DNA from: Muriicola jejuensis
Lineage (GTDB): Bacteria > Bacteroidota > Bacteroidia > Flavobacteriales > Flavobacteriaceae
Length of the DNA: 64,000 nt
Assembly: GCF_010671595.1 (NCBI RefSeq)
Contig: NZ_JAABOP010000002.1
Span: forward strand, 62,001 to 126,000
Reading direction: 5' to 3'
In this document: in pieces, positions 20,009 through 29,366 of the stretch
Layout: each line of letters starts with the position of its first letter
How positions within the stretch are numbered: the first letter of the stretch is position 1
Notes under the pieces: generated by a model
What the model saw: only the letters and a program-made list of their open reading frames with translations
The model's database searches: none
Told to the model about the DNA's origin: nothing
Translations under genes and position numbers: made by a program

Positions 20009-20365
20009 ATGGCATTATCAAAGACTGAAAGACGGGACCGCATCCGAAGGAGAATCAGAAAGATTTCTTTCGGCACCACTGAAAGGCCCAGACTGTCTGT
20101 GTACAGGAGCAACAAGGAGATCTACGCCCAGATCATAGACGATACTGAGGGTAAGACCCTGGTAGCTGCTTCTTCCAGAGACAAGGAACTGAGCAAGACC
20201 AAGGGCACCAAAACAGAAATCGCCGCACTCGTGGGCAAGACCCTGGCTGAGAAAGCCTTAAAGGCCGGTATTGAGTCGGTAGCTTTTGACCGTGGGGGAA
20301 ATCTTTACCACGGACGTGTTAAATCATTGGCAGAAGGTGCCAGAGAAGGCGGATTAAAATTTTAA
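20009..20365 (+). CDS. rplR: 50S ribosomal protein L18
   Basis: 118 residues; Arg/Lys-rich N-terminus ([20 protein letters not shown]), then [15 protein letters not shown] and [24 protein letters not shown]. It binds 5S rRNA together with L5. Confidence 0.97.
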   Translation: MALSKTERRDRIRRRIRKISFGTTERPRLSVYRSNKEIYAQIIDDTEGKTLVAASSRDKELSKTKGTKTEIAALVGKTLAEKALKAGIESVAFDRGGNLYHGRVKSLAEGAREGGLKF

Positions 20366-20374
20366 GCGATTACT

Positions 20375-20899
20375 ATGTACGGCAAATACAAGAATGTAGA
20401 AACAGTAAAACCCGGAGGTCTTGAACTCAAAGACAGGCTGGTAGGCGTTCAACGTGTCACCAAGGTAACCAAGGGGGGGAGAGCTTTCGGCTTCTCCGCC
20501 ATCGTGGTCGTCGGAGACGAGAAAGGAGTGGTAGGACACGGCCTTGGCAAATCTAAGGAAGTCGCCACAGCCATTGCCAAAGCTATAGAGGATGCCAAGA
20601 AGAACCTGGTTCGCATCCCTTTGAGCAAAGGTACGCTGCCTCATGAGCAGAAAGGCAAATACGGAGGAGCAAGGGTATACATTCAGCCTGCTTCCCACGG
20701 TACAGGAGTTATAGCCGGGGGCGCGGTACGCGCGGTACTGGAATCCGTAGGAGTACAGGACGTTTTGTCCAAGTCTCAGGGTTCAAGCAACCCTCACAAC
20801 GTGGTCAAGGCAACTTTCGACGCCCTGCTCCAGTTAAGGGATGCCAGGACGGTTGCTGCACAGCGCGGTATTGCCCTTGAAAAAGTTTTTAAAGGATAA
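20375..20899 (+). CDS. rpsE: 30S ribosomal protein S5
   Basis: 174 residues. Contains the double-stranded-RNA-binding domain ([20 protein letters not shown]) and [19 protein letters not shown]. With S4 and S12 it shapes decoding accuracy. It is followed seven bases later by rpmD. Confidence 0.97.
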   Translation: MYGKYKNVETVKPGGLELKDRLVGVQRVTKVTKGGRAFGFSAIVVVGDEKGVVGHGLGKSKEVATAIAKAIEDAKKNLVRIPLSKGTLPHEQKGKYGGARVYIQPASHGTGVIAGGAVRAVLESVGVQDVLSKSQGSSNPHNVVKATFDALLQLRDARTVAAQRGIALEKVFKG

Positions 20900-20905
20900 G
20901 GAACG

Positions 20906-21085
20906 ATGGGAAAGATAAAAGTAACTCAGGTAAAGAGCAGCATTAAGCGGCCTCAGAATCAGAAGAGGACCCTGGAGGCCCTCGGACTCAGGAAATTAGG
21001 ACAACAGGTGGTACACGAAGACACCCCGAACATCCTGGGTATGATCAATAAAGTTAAACATTTGGTTTCTACGGAAGAAGCTTAA
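20906..21085 (+). CDS. rpmD: 50S ribosomal protein L30
   Basis: A 59-residue frame from ATG at 20906: MGKIKVTQVKSSIKRPQNQK, then TLEALGLRKLGQQVVHEDTP and GMINKVKHLV. This is the full L30 pattern, in its usual slot between rpsE and rplO. Confidence 0.96.
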   Translation: MGKIKVTQVKSSIKRPQNQKRTLEALGLRKLGQQVVHEDTPNILGMINKVKHLVSTEEA

Positions 21086-21100
21086 GAAAAGCGTGACGAA

Positions 21101-21553
21101 ATGAATTTAAGCAATTTAAAACCAGCCGAAGGTTCCGTTCACAAGGATGGAAAGATCATAGGTAGGGGTCAGGGATCCGGAAAAGGAGGAACTGCCACCA
21201 GGGGACACAAGGGAGCCAAGTCGCGTTCCGGGTATTCCAAGAAAATAGGTTTTGAGGGTGGACAGATGCCGCTTCAACGCCGCGTCCCCAAGTTCGGTTT
21301 CAACAATATCAACCGCGTGTCCTACCGGGGTATCAACCTCAGTTCGCTACAGGAACTCGTAGATAGCGGGGCCGTAAAGAAGACCGTTACGCTGGAGGAT
21401 CTGATCGCAAACGGACTGGCCGGAAAGAACGACCTTGTCAAAATATTGGGTGGAGGTGAACTGAAAGCAGGCCTGAAGATCACTGTCCACAAATTCACCG
21501 GAAGTGCCCAAAAGGCGATAGAGGCTGCCGGAGGAGAAGCAATAACACTATAA
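21101..21553 (+). CDS. rplO: 50S ribosomal protein L15
   Basis: 150 residues. The N-terminal half is the glycine-rich extended arm (GRGQGSGKGGTATRGHKGAK), followed by GFEGGQMPLQRRVPKFGF. A late-assembly 50S protein. It is followed 13 bases later by secY. Confidence 0.97.
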   Translation: MNLSNLKPAEGSVHKDGKIIGRGQGSGKGGTATRGHKGAKSRSGYSKKIGFEGGQMPLQRRVPKFGFNNINRVSYRGINLSSLQELVDSGAVKKTVTLEDLIANGLAGKNDLVKILGGGELKAGLKITVHKFTGSAQKAIEAAGGEAITL

Positions 21554-21566
21554 GAGAACGGGCCTT

Positions 21567-22907
21567 ATGAAGAAATTTTTTGAGATCATATCAAATATCT
21601 GGAAGATAGAAGAGCTGAGGAAAAGGATTCTGATGACCCTCAGCCTTTTACTTGTCTACCGTTTTGGTGCACAGGTGGTCCTTCCCGGTATTGATACCTC
21701 ACAATTGGCGGCCTTAACCAGTCAGACAGAAACAGGGATTCTCGGTATTTTGAACGCCTTTACCGGCGGTGCCTTCGCGAATGCTTCGGTCTTTGCCCTG
21801 GGGATCATGCCCTATATTTCTGCATCCATTGTGGTGCAGTTGATGGGGATCGCCGTGCCATATCTTCAGAAGCTCGATAAAGAAGGGGAAAGCGGCCGTA
21901 AGACCAAGAACCAGATCACCCGTTGGCTCACCATAGGGATCTGTATCGTCCAGGCGCCGGCATACCTTTACAGTCTGGGTGCCCTTGGGGTTCCGGACAG
22001 TGCATTCTTACTGGGGAAAGGCATGGGTTTCATCATTCCTTCCGTGATCATCCTGGTAACAGGCTGTGTATTTGCCATGTGGCTGGGTGAAAAGATCACC
22101 GACAAGGGTATCGGAAACGGGATCTCCCTCCTGATCATGATCGGGATCATCGCCACCATGCCCCAGGCTTTTGTACAGGAAGCGGTTACAAGGCTGGACG
22201 GGAACGGAGGCCCTATGCTTATACTCGTTGAAGTGATCCTGTGGTTCGTGGTCATCCTGGCCAGCGTCCTGCTGGTGATGGCTACGCGCAAGATCCCAGT
22301 ACAGTACGCCAGGAGATCTGCTTCAGGGGGTTATGAAAAGAATATCATGGGGAGCAGGCAATACATACCTTTGAAACTGAACGCTTCAGGGGTAATGCCG
22401 ATCATTTTCGCCCAGGCGATCATGTTTGCCCCCGGTCTGCTCGGACGTACCTTTAACGATACGGCGGTAGGGCAATGGATGGAAGTACAGTTCCAGGATA
22501 TTTTCGGGCTGGCCTATAACATCCTTTTCGCCCTGTTGATCATCATTTTCACTTATTTCTATACGGCCATCACCGTACCGACGAACAAGATGGCAGATGA
22601 TCTGAAAAGGAGCGGTGGATTTATTCCCGGTATCAGGCCCGGAAAGGAAACAGGAAATTTCCTGGACAAGATCATGTCCCTGATCACCCTCCCAGGCTCG
22701 GTCTTCCTCGCCATCATTGCAGTATTGCCTGCCATTGTGGTGAAGCTGATTGACATTCAGTCCGGTTGGGCTCTGTTTTACGGAGGGACCTCCCTGCTTA
22801 TCATGGTGGGTGTGGCAATAGATACCGTACAACAGGTGAATGCATACCTGTTGAACCGTCATTACGACGGACTCATGAAAACCGGAAAGAACAGAAAAGT
22901 AGCATAG
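21567..22907 (+). CDS. secY: Preprotein translocase subunit SecY
   Basis: 446 residues with ten hydrophobic segments. Signature regions include the plug-side GGAFANASVFALGIMPYISAS (second membrane segment) and GEKITDKGIGNGISLLIMIG. It forms the protein-conducting channel in the inner membrane with SecE and SecG. In the spc operon it is followed directly by infA; the adk and map genes found here in some other bacteria are absent. Confidence 0.97.
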   Translation: MKKFFEIISNIWKIEELRKRILMTLSLLLVYRFGAQVVLPGIDTSQLAALTSQTETGILGILNAFTGGAFANASVFALGIMPYISASIVVQLMGIAVPYLQKLDKEGESGRKTKNQITRWLTIGICIVQAPAYLYSLGALGVPDSAFLLGKGMGFIIPSVIILVTGCVFAMWLGEKITDKGIGNGISLLIMIGIIATMPQAFVQEAVTRLDGNGGPMLILVEVILWFVVILASVLLVMATRKIPVQYARRSASGGYEKNIMGSRQYIPLKLNASGVMPIIFAQAIMFAPGLLGRTFNDTAVGQWMEVQFQDIFGLAYNILFALLIIIFTYFYTAITVPTNKMADDLKRSGGFIPGIRPGKETGNFLDKIMSLITLPGSVFLAIIAVLPAIVVKLIDIQSGWALFYGGTSLLIMVGVAIDTVQQVNAYLLNRHYDGLMKTGKNRKVA

Positions 22908-22910
22908 GAT

Positions 22911-23126
22911 ATGGCCAAACAAGCAGCAATAGAGCAGGACGGAAGTATCATTGAAGCATTGTCCAATGCCATGTTCAGGGTTGAACTGGAGAACGGACAT
23001 GTGGTAACCGCTCATATCTCGGGGAAAATGCGAATGCACTATATCAAGCTTTTGCCCGGGGACAAGGTTAAACTGGAAATGAGTCCATATGACCTTACCA
23101 AGGCTAGAATTACATATAGATATTAA
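22911..23126 (+). CDS. infA: Translation initiation factor IF-1
   Basis: 71 residues, OB fold: [40 protein letters not shown] and [19 protein letters not shown]. It binds the 30S A site during initiation. It starts three bases after secY and precedes rpmJ. Confidence 0.98.
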   Translation: MAKQAAIEQDGSIIEALSNAMFRVELENGHVVTAHISGKMRMHYIKLLPGDKVKLEMSPYDLTKARITYRY

Positions 23127-23138
23127 GAAACTCGAGAC

Positions 23139-23255
23139 ATGAAAGTAAGAGCATCGATAAAGAAAAGAAGCGCCGACTGCAAGATTGTTCGCAGAAAAGG
23201 CAGATTGTACGTAATCAATAAGAAGAATCCCAGATTCAAACAAAGACAAGGGTAA
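23139..23255 (+). CDS. rpmJ: 50S ribosomal protein L36, zinc-free form
   Basis: A 38-residue frame: [20 protein letters not shown], ending NPRFKQRQG. Of the zinc ligands of classical L36 (Cys11, Cys14, Cys27, His33) only Cys14 remains; the others read Ser, Asn and Phe. This is therefore the zinc-independent form. It sits between infA and rpsM as usual. Confidence 0.96.
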   Translation: MKVRASIKKRSADCKIVRRKGRLYVINKKNPRFKQRQG

Positions 23256-23257
23256 TT

Positions 23258-23632
23258 ATGGCAAGAATCGCAGGGGTAGATATCCCAAAACAAAAAAGAG
23301 GTGTAATAGCCCTCACCTATATCTTCGGAATTGGAAAGAGCAGGGCTCAGGAGATCCTGGACAAGGCTCAGGTGAATGCGGATACCAAGGTGTCCGACTG
23401 GTCAGACGACGAGATCGGCCGGATCCGTGACGCGGTTTCTTCTTACAAGATCGAAGGGGAGTTGCGTTCCGAGAACCAGCTCAACATCAAAAGGCTCATG
23501 GATATCGGTTGCTACCGCGGGATCCGACACAGATCAGGACTCCCTTTGCGCGGGCAACGGACCAAAAACAATTCCAGGACCCGTAAAGGAAAAAGAAAAA
23601 CAGTGGCTAACAAGAAAAAAGCTACTAAGTAA
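23258..23632 (+). CDS. rpsM: 30S ribosomal protein S13
   Basis: 124 residues: [20 protein letters not shown] at the start, [21 protein letters not shown] near the Lys-rich tail. It contacts P-site tRNA and the 50S subunit. It begins the alpha operon segment two bases after rpmJ. Confidence 0.97.
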   Translation: MARIAGVDIPKQKRGVIALTYIFGIGKSRAQEILDKAQVNADTKVSDWSDDEIGRIRDAVSSYKIEGELRSENQLNIKRLMDIGCYRGIRHRSGLPLRGQRTKNNSRTRKGKRKTVANKKKATK

Positions 23633-23643
23633 TAGCGCATAAG

Positions 23644-24048
23644 ATGGCAAAGACAGGTACAAAAACAGCTGCAAAATCGACCAAGAAACGCAAGGTCATT
23701 GTCGAATCGACAGGTGAGGCACACATCACCGCTTCATTCAACAATATCATCATCTCCCTGACCAACAAGAAAGGGGATGTGATCTCCTGGGCCTCCGCCG
23801 GTAAAATGGGATTCAGGGGTTCCAAAAAGAATACCCCCTATGCGGCTCAGGTTGCAGCGGAGGAATGTGCTAAGACAGCTCATGAAGCGGGTCTGAGGAA
23901 GGTTAAGGTGTTCGTGAAGGGGCCAGGAAATGGTAGGGAATCAGCGATTCGCTCCCTGCACAATGCCGGGATAGAGGTCACCGAGATCATCGACGTTACC
24001 CCAATGCCCCACAACGGCTGCAGGCCACCAAAAAGACGAAGAGTTTAA
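23644..24048 (+). CDS. rpsK: 30S ribosomal protein S11
   Basis: 134 residues. An N-terminal Lys/Thr-rich tail precedes [21 protein letters not shown], with a C-terminal [18 protein letters not shown]. It forms part of the mRNA exit channel. A 94-base structured gap separates it from rpsD. Confidence 0.97.
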   Translation: MAKTGTKTAAKSTKKRKVIVESTGEAHITASFNNIIISLTNKKGDVISWASAGKMGFRGSKKNTPYAAQVAAEECAKTAHEAGLRKVKVFVKGPGNGRESAIRSLHNAGIEVTEIIDVTPMPHNGCRPPKRRRV

Positions 24049-24075
24049 TACTTATTTCCTAAATAAATTTCTCAC

Positions 24076-24129
24076 AAAAGTGTAGTTACGATTATCGAAG
24101 GATAAGCCTTAATTCATAATCACACTTTT
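24076..24129 (+). promoter_or_regulatory. Candidate leader element of rpsD (S4)
   Basis: The 94-base gap before rpsD folds into one long stem. AAAAGTGT (24076-24083) pairs perfectly with ACACTTTT (24122-24129). GATTAT (24090-24095) pairs perfectly with ATAATC (24116-24121). An inner hairpin AAGG/CCTT lies at 24098-24110. A six-base bulge (24084-24089) sits on one side only. It ends 13 bases before the rpsD ATG. S4 represses its own synthesis through leader RNAs in other bacteria, so an S4-binding leader is a natural reading; a transcription stop is the alternative. Confidence 0.5.
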
Positions 24130-24142
24130 AATTTCAAAGAAG

Positions 24143-24748
24143 ATGGCAAGATACACAGGACCAAAATCAAAGATCGCCCGTAAATTCGGTGAAGCGATCT
24201 TCGGCGATGACAAATCGTTCGAAAAGAAGAATTACCCACCGGGACAGCACGGTAACAACAGGCGTCGCGGTAAAAAATCGGAGTATGCGATCCAGTTGAT
24301 GGAAAAGCAAAAGGCCAAGTATACCTACGGTATTCTCGAAAGGCAATTCCGCAACCTTTTTGCAAGGGCTAACCGCAGCAAGGGCGTTACCGGGGAGGTA
24401 CTGCTTCAGTTGTGCGAATCCCGACTAGACAACGTGGTCTACAGGATGGGAATTTCTACCTCCAGGAGCGGAGCACGCCAGCTGGTTTCCCACAGGCATA
24501 TCACCGTAAACGGAGATGTGGTCAATATACCCTCTTATTCCCTGAATCCAGGGGATGTGGTAGGAGTGAGGGAAAAATCCAAATCCCTGCAGACGATTCA
24601 GGACTCGCTGTCAGCCAACAGCAGTGTGTACGAGTGGATCACCTGGAACTCTGAAAAGAAGGAAGGAACCTTTGTATCCGTTCCCGAGAGGATGCAGATC
24701 CCCGAGAACATCAAAGAACAATTAATCGTTGAGTTATACTCTAAATAA
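24143..24748 (+). CDS. rpsD: 30S ribosomal protein S4, zinc-free form
   Basis: 201 residues. The N-terminal domain lacks the Cys cluster of zinc-type S4. The S4 RNA-binding fold follows ([30 protein letters not shown], residues about 95-125). It is a primary 16S rRNA-binding protein that nucleates 30S assembly and affects accuracy. The structured gap upstream suggests its own control. Confidence 0.97.
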   Translation: MARYTGPKSKIARKFGEAIFGDDKSFEKKNYPPGQHGNNRRRGKKSEYAIQLMEKQKAKYTYGILERQFRNLFARANRSKGVTGEVLLQLCESRLDNVVYRMGISTSRSGARQLVSHRHITVNGDVVNIPSYSLNPGDVVGVREKSKSLQTIQDSLSANSSVYEWITWNSEKKEGTFVSVPERMQIPENIKEQLIVELYSK

Positions 24749-24765
24749 ACCACATATACCTGACT

Positions 24766-25758
24766 ATGGCATTATTTAATTTTCAGAAACCCGATAAAGT
24801 TATAATGATCGATTCCTCAGATTTCGAAGGGAAGTTCGAATTCCGCCCTTTGGAACCTGGTTATGGATTAACTGTCGGGAACGCACTCAGAAGAGTATTG
24901 CTTTCCTCTTTGGAAGGATTCGCCATTACATCGGTGAGGATTGACAAGGTTGAACATGAATTTTCGGTGATCGAAGGGGTAGTGGAAGACGTAACTGAGA
25001 TCATCCTCAACTTAAAGCAGGTTCGGTTTAAGAGACAGATCGACGATGTGAACGAAGAGACCGTATCCGTATCCGTCAGTGGCAAGGATCAGCTTACCGC
25101 GGGAGATTTTCAGAAATTCATCTCCGGCTTCCAGGTGCTTAACCCGGAACTGGTGATCTGTAATATGGACCCGAAAGTCAGTATCAACATGGAGTTGATC
25201 ATTGAAAAGGGAAGGGGATATGTGCCTGCTGAAGAGAATAAAAAGTCGAACGCTCCCATTGGCAGCATCGCGGTAGACTCCATCTTCACCCCGGTGAAAA
25301 ACGTCAAATACAGCATAGAGAACTTCAGGGTAGAACAGAAGACCGACTATGAAAAACTGGTTTTCGAGATCGTCACTGACGGTTCCATCCACCCAAAAGA
25401 GGCCCTCACAGAGGCTGCGAAGGTGTTGATTCACCACTTTATGCTGTTCTCCGATGAGCGCATCACCCTTGAGGCAGATGAGATCGCACAGACAGAGACC
25501 TATGATGAGGAGTCCCTGCACATGAGGCAGTTGTTAAAGACCAAGCTGGTGGATATGGACCTGTCTGTAAGGGCGCTGAATTGCCTGAAGGCTGCAGAGG
25601 TCGATACTCTGGGAGACCTGGTATCTTTTAACAAGAACGACTTGATGAAATTCAGGAATTTCGGAAAGAAGTCGCTGACCGAGCTGGAAGAACTCGTCAT
25701 CAACAAGGGACTGAACTTCGGGATGGACCTGTCAAAATACAAATTAGATAAAGATTAA
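24766..25758 (+). CDS. rpoA: RNA polymerase subunit alpha
   Basis: 330 residues. The N-terminal domain for dimerisation and assembly includes [21 protein letters not shown] (about 28-48). A linker follows, then the C-terminal domain (about 255-320) with [21 protein letters not shown] and [12 protein letters not shown], which contacts UP-element DNA and activators in other bacteria. It is in the standard place between rpsD and rplQ. Confidence 0.98.
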   Translation: MALFNFQKPDKVIMIDSSDFEGKFEFRPLEPGYGLTVGNALRRVLLSSLEGFAITSVRIDKVEHEFSVIEGVVEDVTEIILNLKQVRFKRQIDDVNEETVSVSVSGKDQLTAGDFQKFISGFQVLNPELVICNMDPKVSINMELIIEKGRGYVPAEENKKSNAPIGSIAVDSIFTPVKNVKYSIENFRVEQKTDYEKLVFEIVTDGSIHPKEALTEAAKVLIHHFMLFSDERITLEADEIAQTETYDEESLHMRQLLKTKLVDMDLSVRALNCLKAAEVDTLGDLVSFNKNDLMKFRNFGKKSLTELEELVINKGLNFGMDLSKYKLDKD

Positions 25759-25764
25759 TACCCG

Positions 25765-25801
25765 CTTCTCCCCGGGATGCTCGTCTGGGCAGGGGTTGAA
25801 G
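25765..25801 (+). promoter_or_regulatory. Hairpin in the rpoA-rplQ spacer
   Basis: CTTC-T-CCCC (25765-25773) pairs with GGGG-TT-GAAG (25792-25801), giving an eight-pair interrupted stem just before rplQ. There is no T tract, so a terminator is unlikely; a processing site or an L17 leader is possible. Confidence 0.3.
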
Positions 25802-25819
25802 ATCATATAGTACGAAACC

Positions 25820-26464
25820 ATGAGACACGGTAAGAAAGTCAATCACTTGAGCAGGAAGACAGCACACAGGTCGGCCATGCTGGCCAATATGGCCTGTTCC
25901 CTGATCGAGCACAAAAGGATCAACACCACGGTGGCCAAGGCCAAGGCCTTGAAACTGTTCATAGAGCCATTGATCACGAAATCAAAGGCGGAGAACAATA
26001 AGTCACTGGAAAAGGGTACGCACAACAGGCGTATCGTATTTAAGAACCTCCGCGACAAGTATGCGGTATCCGAATTGTTCAGCACCGTAGCTGAAAAGGT
26101 GGGTGACCGTCCCGGAGGATACACAAGGATCATCAAATTGGGGAACAGACAGGGAGATAACGCAGATATGGCGATGATCGAACTGGTCGATTTCAACGAG
26201 GTCTACAATGCCGGGAAGGCTAAAAAGAAGAAATCCACCCGAAGGGGCAGGAGTTCCAAAAAAGCTCAGCCGGCTGCGGAAGCTACACAAATGGTTGAGG
26301 AAGTGGAAGCCCCAAAAGCCGCTGAGGCCAAAAAGGAGGAGAAAGCTGAGCCCAAAGCAAAAGCCGAGGCCCAGCCCAAGGCAGAGGAGCCAAAGGCTGA
26401 AGCACCGAAGAATGAAACGAATGAGGACTCAGCAGAATCAAAATCTGATGATGCGAAGGCATAA
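25820..26464 (+). CDS. rplQ: 50S ribosomal protein L17 with a long charged tail
   Basis: 214 residues, whereas the conserved L17 core takes about 120-135 ([20 protein letters not shown] to [19 protein letters not shown]). The remaining 80 or so residues are a low-complexity tail of Lys, Ala, Glu and Pro. The core lies near the tunnel exit; the tail is probably disordered and its role is unknown. Such tails are common in Bacteroidota L17. It is the last gene of the ribosomal block and is followed by a strong terminator. Confidence 0.96.
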   Translation: MRHGKKVNHLSRKTAHRSAMLANMACSLIEHKRINTTVAKAKALKLFIEPLITKSKAENNKSLEKGTHNRRIVFKNLRDKYAVSELFSTVAEKVGDRPGGYTRIIKLGNRQGDNADMAMIELVDFNEVYNAGKAKKKKSTRRGRSSKKAQPAAEATQMVEEVEAPKAAEAKKEEKAEPKAKAEAQPKAEEPKAEAPKNETNEDSAESKSDDAKA

Positions 26465-26489
26465 GATGTTTACAACGTCTGGAAAATTG

Positions 26490-26522
26490 AAAAGGATAGG
26501 CCTAAAAGCCTATCCTTTTTTT
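26490..26522 (+). terminator. Rho-independent terminator of the ribosomal-protein block
   Basis: AAAAGGATAGGC, loop CTAAAA, then GCCTATCCTTTT followed by more Ts. A perfect stem 26 bases after rplQ. Confidence 0.9.
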
Positions 26523-26554
26523 CTTTTTATTTGTGAAACCAAAAAAACAGTTCA

Positions 26555-27682
26555 ATGAAGTATCAATCCAAGAAGAAGGCACTGATCTTGCTCGCTGACG
26601 GCACAATCTTTTACGGAAAATCCGTAGGGAATGCCGAAGGAACGGCTTTTGGTGAGGTTTGTTTTAACACAGGGATGACCGGATATCAGGAGATCTTTAC
26701 GGATCCTTCCTATTTCGGGCAATTGATGGTGATGACCAACGCCCATATCGGGAATTACGGAGCCAATGAGGATGAGGTGGAATCCGATACGGTAAAGATC
26801 GCCGGACTCATCTGTAAAAATTTCAGTTATGATTATTCAAGGCCTGATGCGGACGGTAGCCTGCTCGACTTTCTCAACAAAAACAACCTCCTCGCCATTT
26901 CGGATGTGGACACCAGGGCCCTGGTGAGTTATATCCGGGACCACGGGGCGATGAATGCCGTGATCTCCACACGGGTTGACGAGATTGATACCCTCAAAGC
27001 CGAATTGAAAAAAGTGCCGAGTATGGAGGGGTTGGAACTCGCTTCCAAGGTGTCTGCCAAAGAACCCTATTACTACGGGCAGGAGAATGCGACCTTTCGG
27101 ATCGCAGCCCTGGACATCGGTATCAAGAAGAATATTCTCAGGAACCTGGCTGCCAGGGACGCCTATATCAAGGTCTTTCCGTATGACACCCCATTTTCGG
27201 AGCTGGAGGCGTGGAACCCCCATGGCTACTTCATATCCAATGGGCCGGGTGACCCTGAGCCTCTGAAAGGTGTGATTGAGACTGCCAGACAGATCATTGC
27301 CCAGGATAAACCCCTGTTCGGGATATGCCTGGGGCACCAGATCATTGCCCTGGCCAATGGGGTCTCTACCTATAAAATGTTCAACGGGCACAGGGGGATC
27401 AACCATCCTGTGATAAACCTGAAGACAGGTAAAGGGGAGATCACCTCTCAGAACCACGGGTTTGCCATCAACCGGGAGGAGACCGAATCCCATCCGGACC
27501 TCGAAATCACTCACATGCACCTGAATGACCACACCGTGGCCGGGATACGAATGAAGAACAAGAATGTCTTTTCGGTCCAGTACCATCCCGAGGCCAGTCC
27601 GGGTCCGCATGACGCAACCTACCTGTTCGATCAGTTCTTTGAGATGATCAGGGCCCATGCCGATGTGAATGTCTCGGTCTGA
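26555..27682 (+). CDS. carA: Carbamoyl-phosphate synthase small (glutaminase) subunit
   Basis: 375 residues. The N-terminal small-chain domain (about 1-150) includes VCFNTGMTGYQEIFTDPSY. The C-terminal class I glutamine amidotransferase domain has the nucleophile Cys258 in LFGICLGHQI and the His/Glu of QYHPEASPGPHD. It hydrolyses glutamine and passes ammonia to CarB to make carbamoyl phosphate for arginine and pyrimidines. carB is not in this window, and the next gene is eno, so the two subunits are not adjacent downstream. Confidence 0.96.
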   Translation: MKYQSKKKALILLADGTIFYGKSVGNAEGTAFGEVCFNTGMTGYQEIFTDPSYFGQLMVMTNAHIGNYGANEDEVESDTVKIAGLICKNFSYDYSRPDADGSLLDFLNKNNLLAISDVDTRALVSYIRDHGAMNAVISTRVDEIDTLKAELKKVPSMEGLELASKVSAKEPYYYGQENATFRIAALDIGIKKNILRNLAARDAYIKVFPYDTPFSELEAWNPHGYFISNGPGDPEPLKGVIETARQIIAQDKPLFGICLGHQIIALANGVSTYKMFNGHRGINHPVINLKTGKGEITSQNHGFAINREETESHPDLEITHMHLNDHTVAGIRMKNKNVFSVQYHPEASPGPHDATYLFDQFFEMIRAHADVNVSV

Positions 27683-27709
27683 CGAACAGATTTCCATGCC
27701 ATTATTTCG

Positions 27710-27738
27710 GGAACCCCCTCTGATTCACGGGGTCCTTT
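27710..27738 (+). terminator. Possible weak terminator of carA
   Basis: GGAACCCC and GGGGTCC form a short stem with one bulged A and a ten-base loop, followed by TTTT. It directly precedes the -7 box of eno. Confidence 0.45.
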
Positions 27739-27740
27739 TG

Positions 27741-27748
27741 TATCTTTG
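27741..27748 (+). promoter_or_regulatory. Candidate -7 box of eno
   Basis: TATCTTTG, an exact TAnnTTTG match, 35 bases before the eno ATG. No good TTTG is seen at the -33 position. Confidence 0.45.
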
Positions 27749-27783
27749 AAAAGAAAGAAATCAACCAGAAAAAGTAACGTATT

Positions 27784-29076
27784 ATGAGTATCATCCTTGA
27801 TGTACACGCCCGCCAGATCTTTGATTCCAGGGGCAACCCGACCGTTGAAGTAGACGTATTAACGCAAAACGGTGTCATGGGAAGGGCAGCAGTCCCTTCC
27901 GGAGCTTCCACAGGAGAGCACGAAGCCGTGGAACTTAGGGACGGAGGCAAAGCCTATATGGGCAAGGGAGTTTCTAAAGCCGTTGAGAATGTCAACACGG
28001 TGATCGCCGAGAAGATCAGGGGGATGATGGTCTTCGATCAGAACCTCATTGACAAGACCATGATAGAGTTGGACGGGACCCCTAATAAGTCCAAGCTGGG
28101 CGCCAACGCCATCCTGGGTGTCTCTCTGGCAGTGGCCAAGGCGGCAGCAGATGAGATGGGGATGTCTCTTTATCGCTATGTGGGAGGGGTGAGTGCCAAT
28201 ACTTTGCCCGTGCCCATGATGAATATCATCAACGGGGGATCGCATTCCGACGCCCCCATCGCCTTCCAGGAATTCATGGTCATGCCGGTAAAGGCGAAGA
28301 GTTTTTCCCATGCCATTCAGATGGGAACAGAGATCTTTCATCACCTGAAAAAAGTACTGCACGACCGGGGCCTAAGCACTGCTGTGGGTGACGAGGGCGG
28401 TTTCGCCCCCACATTAGACGGCACGGAGGACGCCCTGGATACCATCGCCAAGGCGGTAAAGAACGCCGGGTACAAGTTCGGGGATGAGGTCATGGTGGCC
28501 CTGGATTGTGCCGCGGCCGAATTCTATGTGAACGGCAAATACGACTACACCAAATTCGAAGGGGACAAGGGAGCCGTCAGGACCTCTGAAGAACAGGCTA
28601 AATACCTGGCTTCCCTTTGTGACAAGTACCCCATCATATCCATAGAGGACGGGATGGACGAAAATGACTGGAAGGGCTGGAAGATCCTGTCCGAACTTAT
28701 AGGGGATAAGGTACAGCTGGTAGGTGACGACCTCTTTGTGACCAATGTGACCAGGCTGTCACGTGGTATCGCCGAAGGGATCGCGAACTCTATCCTGATC
28801 AAGGTCAACCAGATCGGTACCCTTACAGAGACCATTGCCGCGGTGAACATGGCCAAGAATGCTGGGTATACGAGCGTTATGTCTCACCGGTCCGGGGAAA
28901 CGGAAGACAACACAATTGCAGACCTGGCCGTGGCCCTGAATACGGGTCAGATCAAGACAGGTTCCGCATCCAGGTCGGACCGAATGGCCAAATACAACCA
29001 GTTGCTTCGCATTGAGGAAGAATTGGGGGAAGTGGCCTATTATCCGGGGAAGGATGCCTTTAAGGTGGGTCATTAA
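27784..29076 (+). CDS. eno: Enolase
   Basis: 430 residues. Contains VGDEGGFAP with the catalytic Glu, the base Lys340 in [11 protein letters not shown], and [17 protein letters not shown] with the active-site His/Arg loop. It interconverts 2-phosphoglycerate and phosphoenolpyruvate in glycolysis and gluconeogenesis, with magnesium. It is a single-gene unit between a -7 box and a strong terminator. Confidence 0.98.
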   Translation: MSIILDVHARQIFDSRGNPTVEVDVLTQNGVMGRAAVPSGASTGEHEAVELRDGGKAYMGKGVSKAVENVNTVIAEKIRGMMVFDQNLIDKTMIELDGTPNKSKLGANAILGVSLAVAKAAADEMGMSLYRYVGGVSANTLPVPMMNIINGGSHSDAPIAFQEFMVMPVKAKSFSHAIQMGTEIFHHLKKVLHDRGLSTAVGDEGGFAPTLDGTEDALDTIAKAVKNAGYKFGDEVMVALDCAAAEFYVNGKYDYTKFEGDKGAVRTSEEQAKYLASLCDKYPIISIEDGMDENDWKGWKILSELIGDKVQLVGDDLFVTNVTRLSRGIAEGIANSILIKVNQIGTLTETIAAVNMAKNAGYTSVMSHRSGETEDNTIADLAVALNTGQIKTGSASRSDRMAKYNQLLRIEEELGEVAYYPGKDAFKVGH

Positions 29077-29094
29077 AGCATATTCAATCCAATG

Positions 29095-29128
29095 AAAGCC
29101 TTTCGGACAGCCGAAAGGCTTTTTTTTA
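29095..29128 (+). terminator. Rho-independent terminator of eno
   Basis: AAAGCCTTTCGG, loop ACAG, CCGAAAGGCTTT, then a run of Ts. A perfect 12-bp stem. In the rest of the gap (29129-29366) I see only the promoter of the next gene. Confidence 0.92.
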
Positions 29129-29302
29129 TCCATCATTCTTTCATGCGTTTCTGCCTTTTTCGGGAGTTATAGGCGTATTTCCCAATCAACCGGCCATGGG
29201 AAGAGACACCATCTTATTCATGGTCGTGATCAGGAGGTTCGGGAGGAAGTATCAGGATTGCTAAAATTCCATTAAATCTCGGTAGAATGCCCTGTTCAAT
29301 AA

Positions 29303-29333
29303 TTGTTAAGAAGGCCCCTTTTTCCTATCTTTA
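29303..29333 (+). promoter_or_regulatory. Candidate promoter of the citrate synthase gene
   Basis: TTG (29303-29305), 20 bases, TATCTTTA (29326-29333): seven of eight positions match the -7 consensus with correct spacing. The gene starts 33 bases later. Confidence 0.5.
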
Positions 29334-29366
29334 TCACTCTGTCTAAACATTACCAAAAACATCTCC

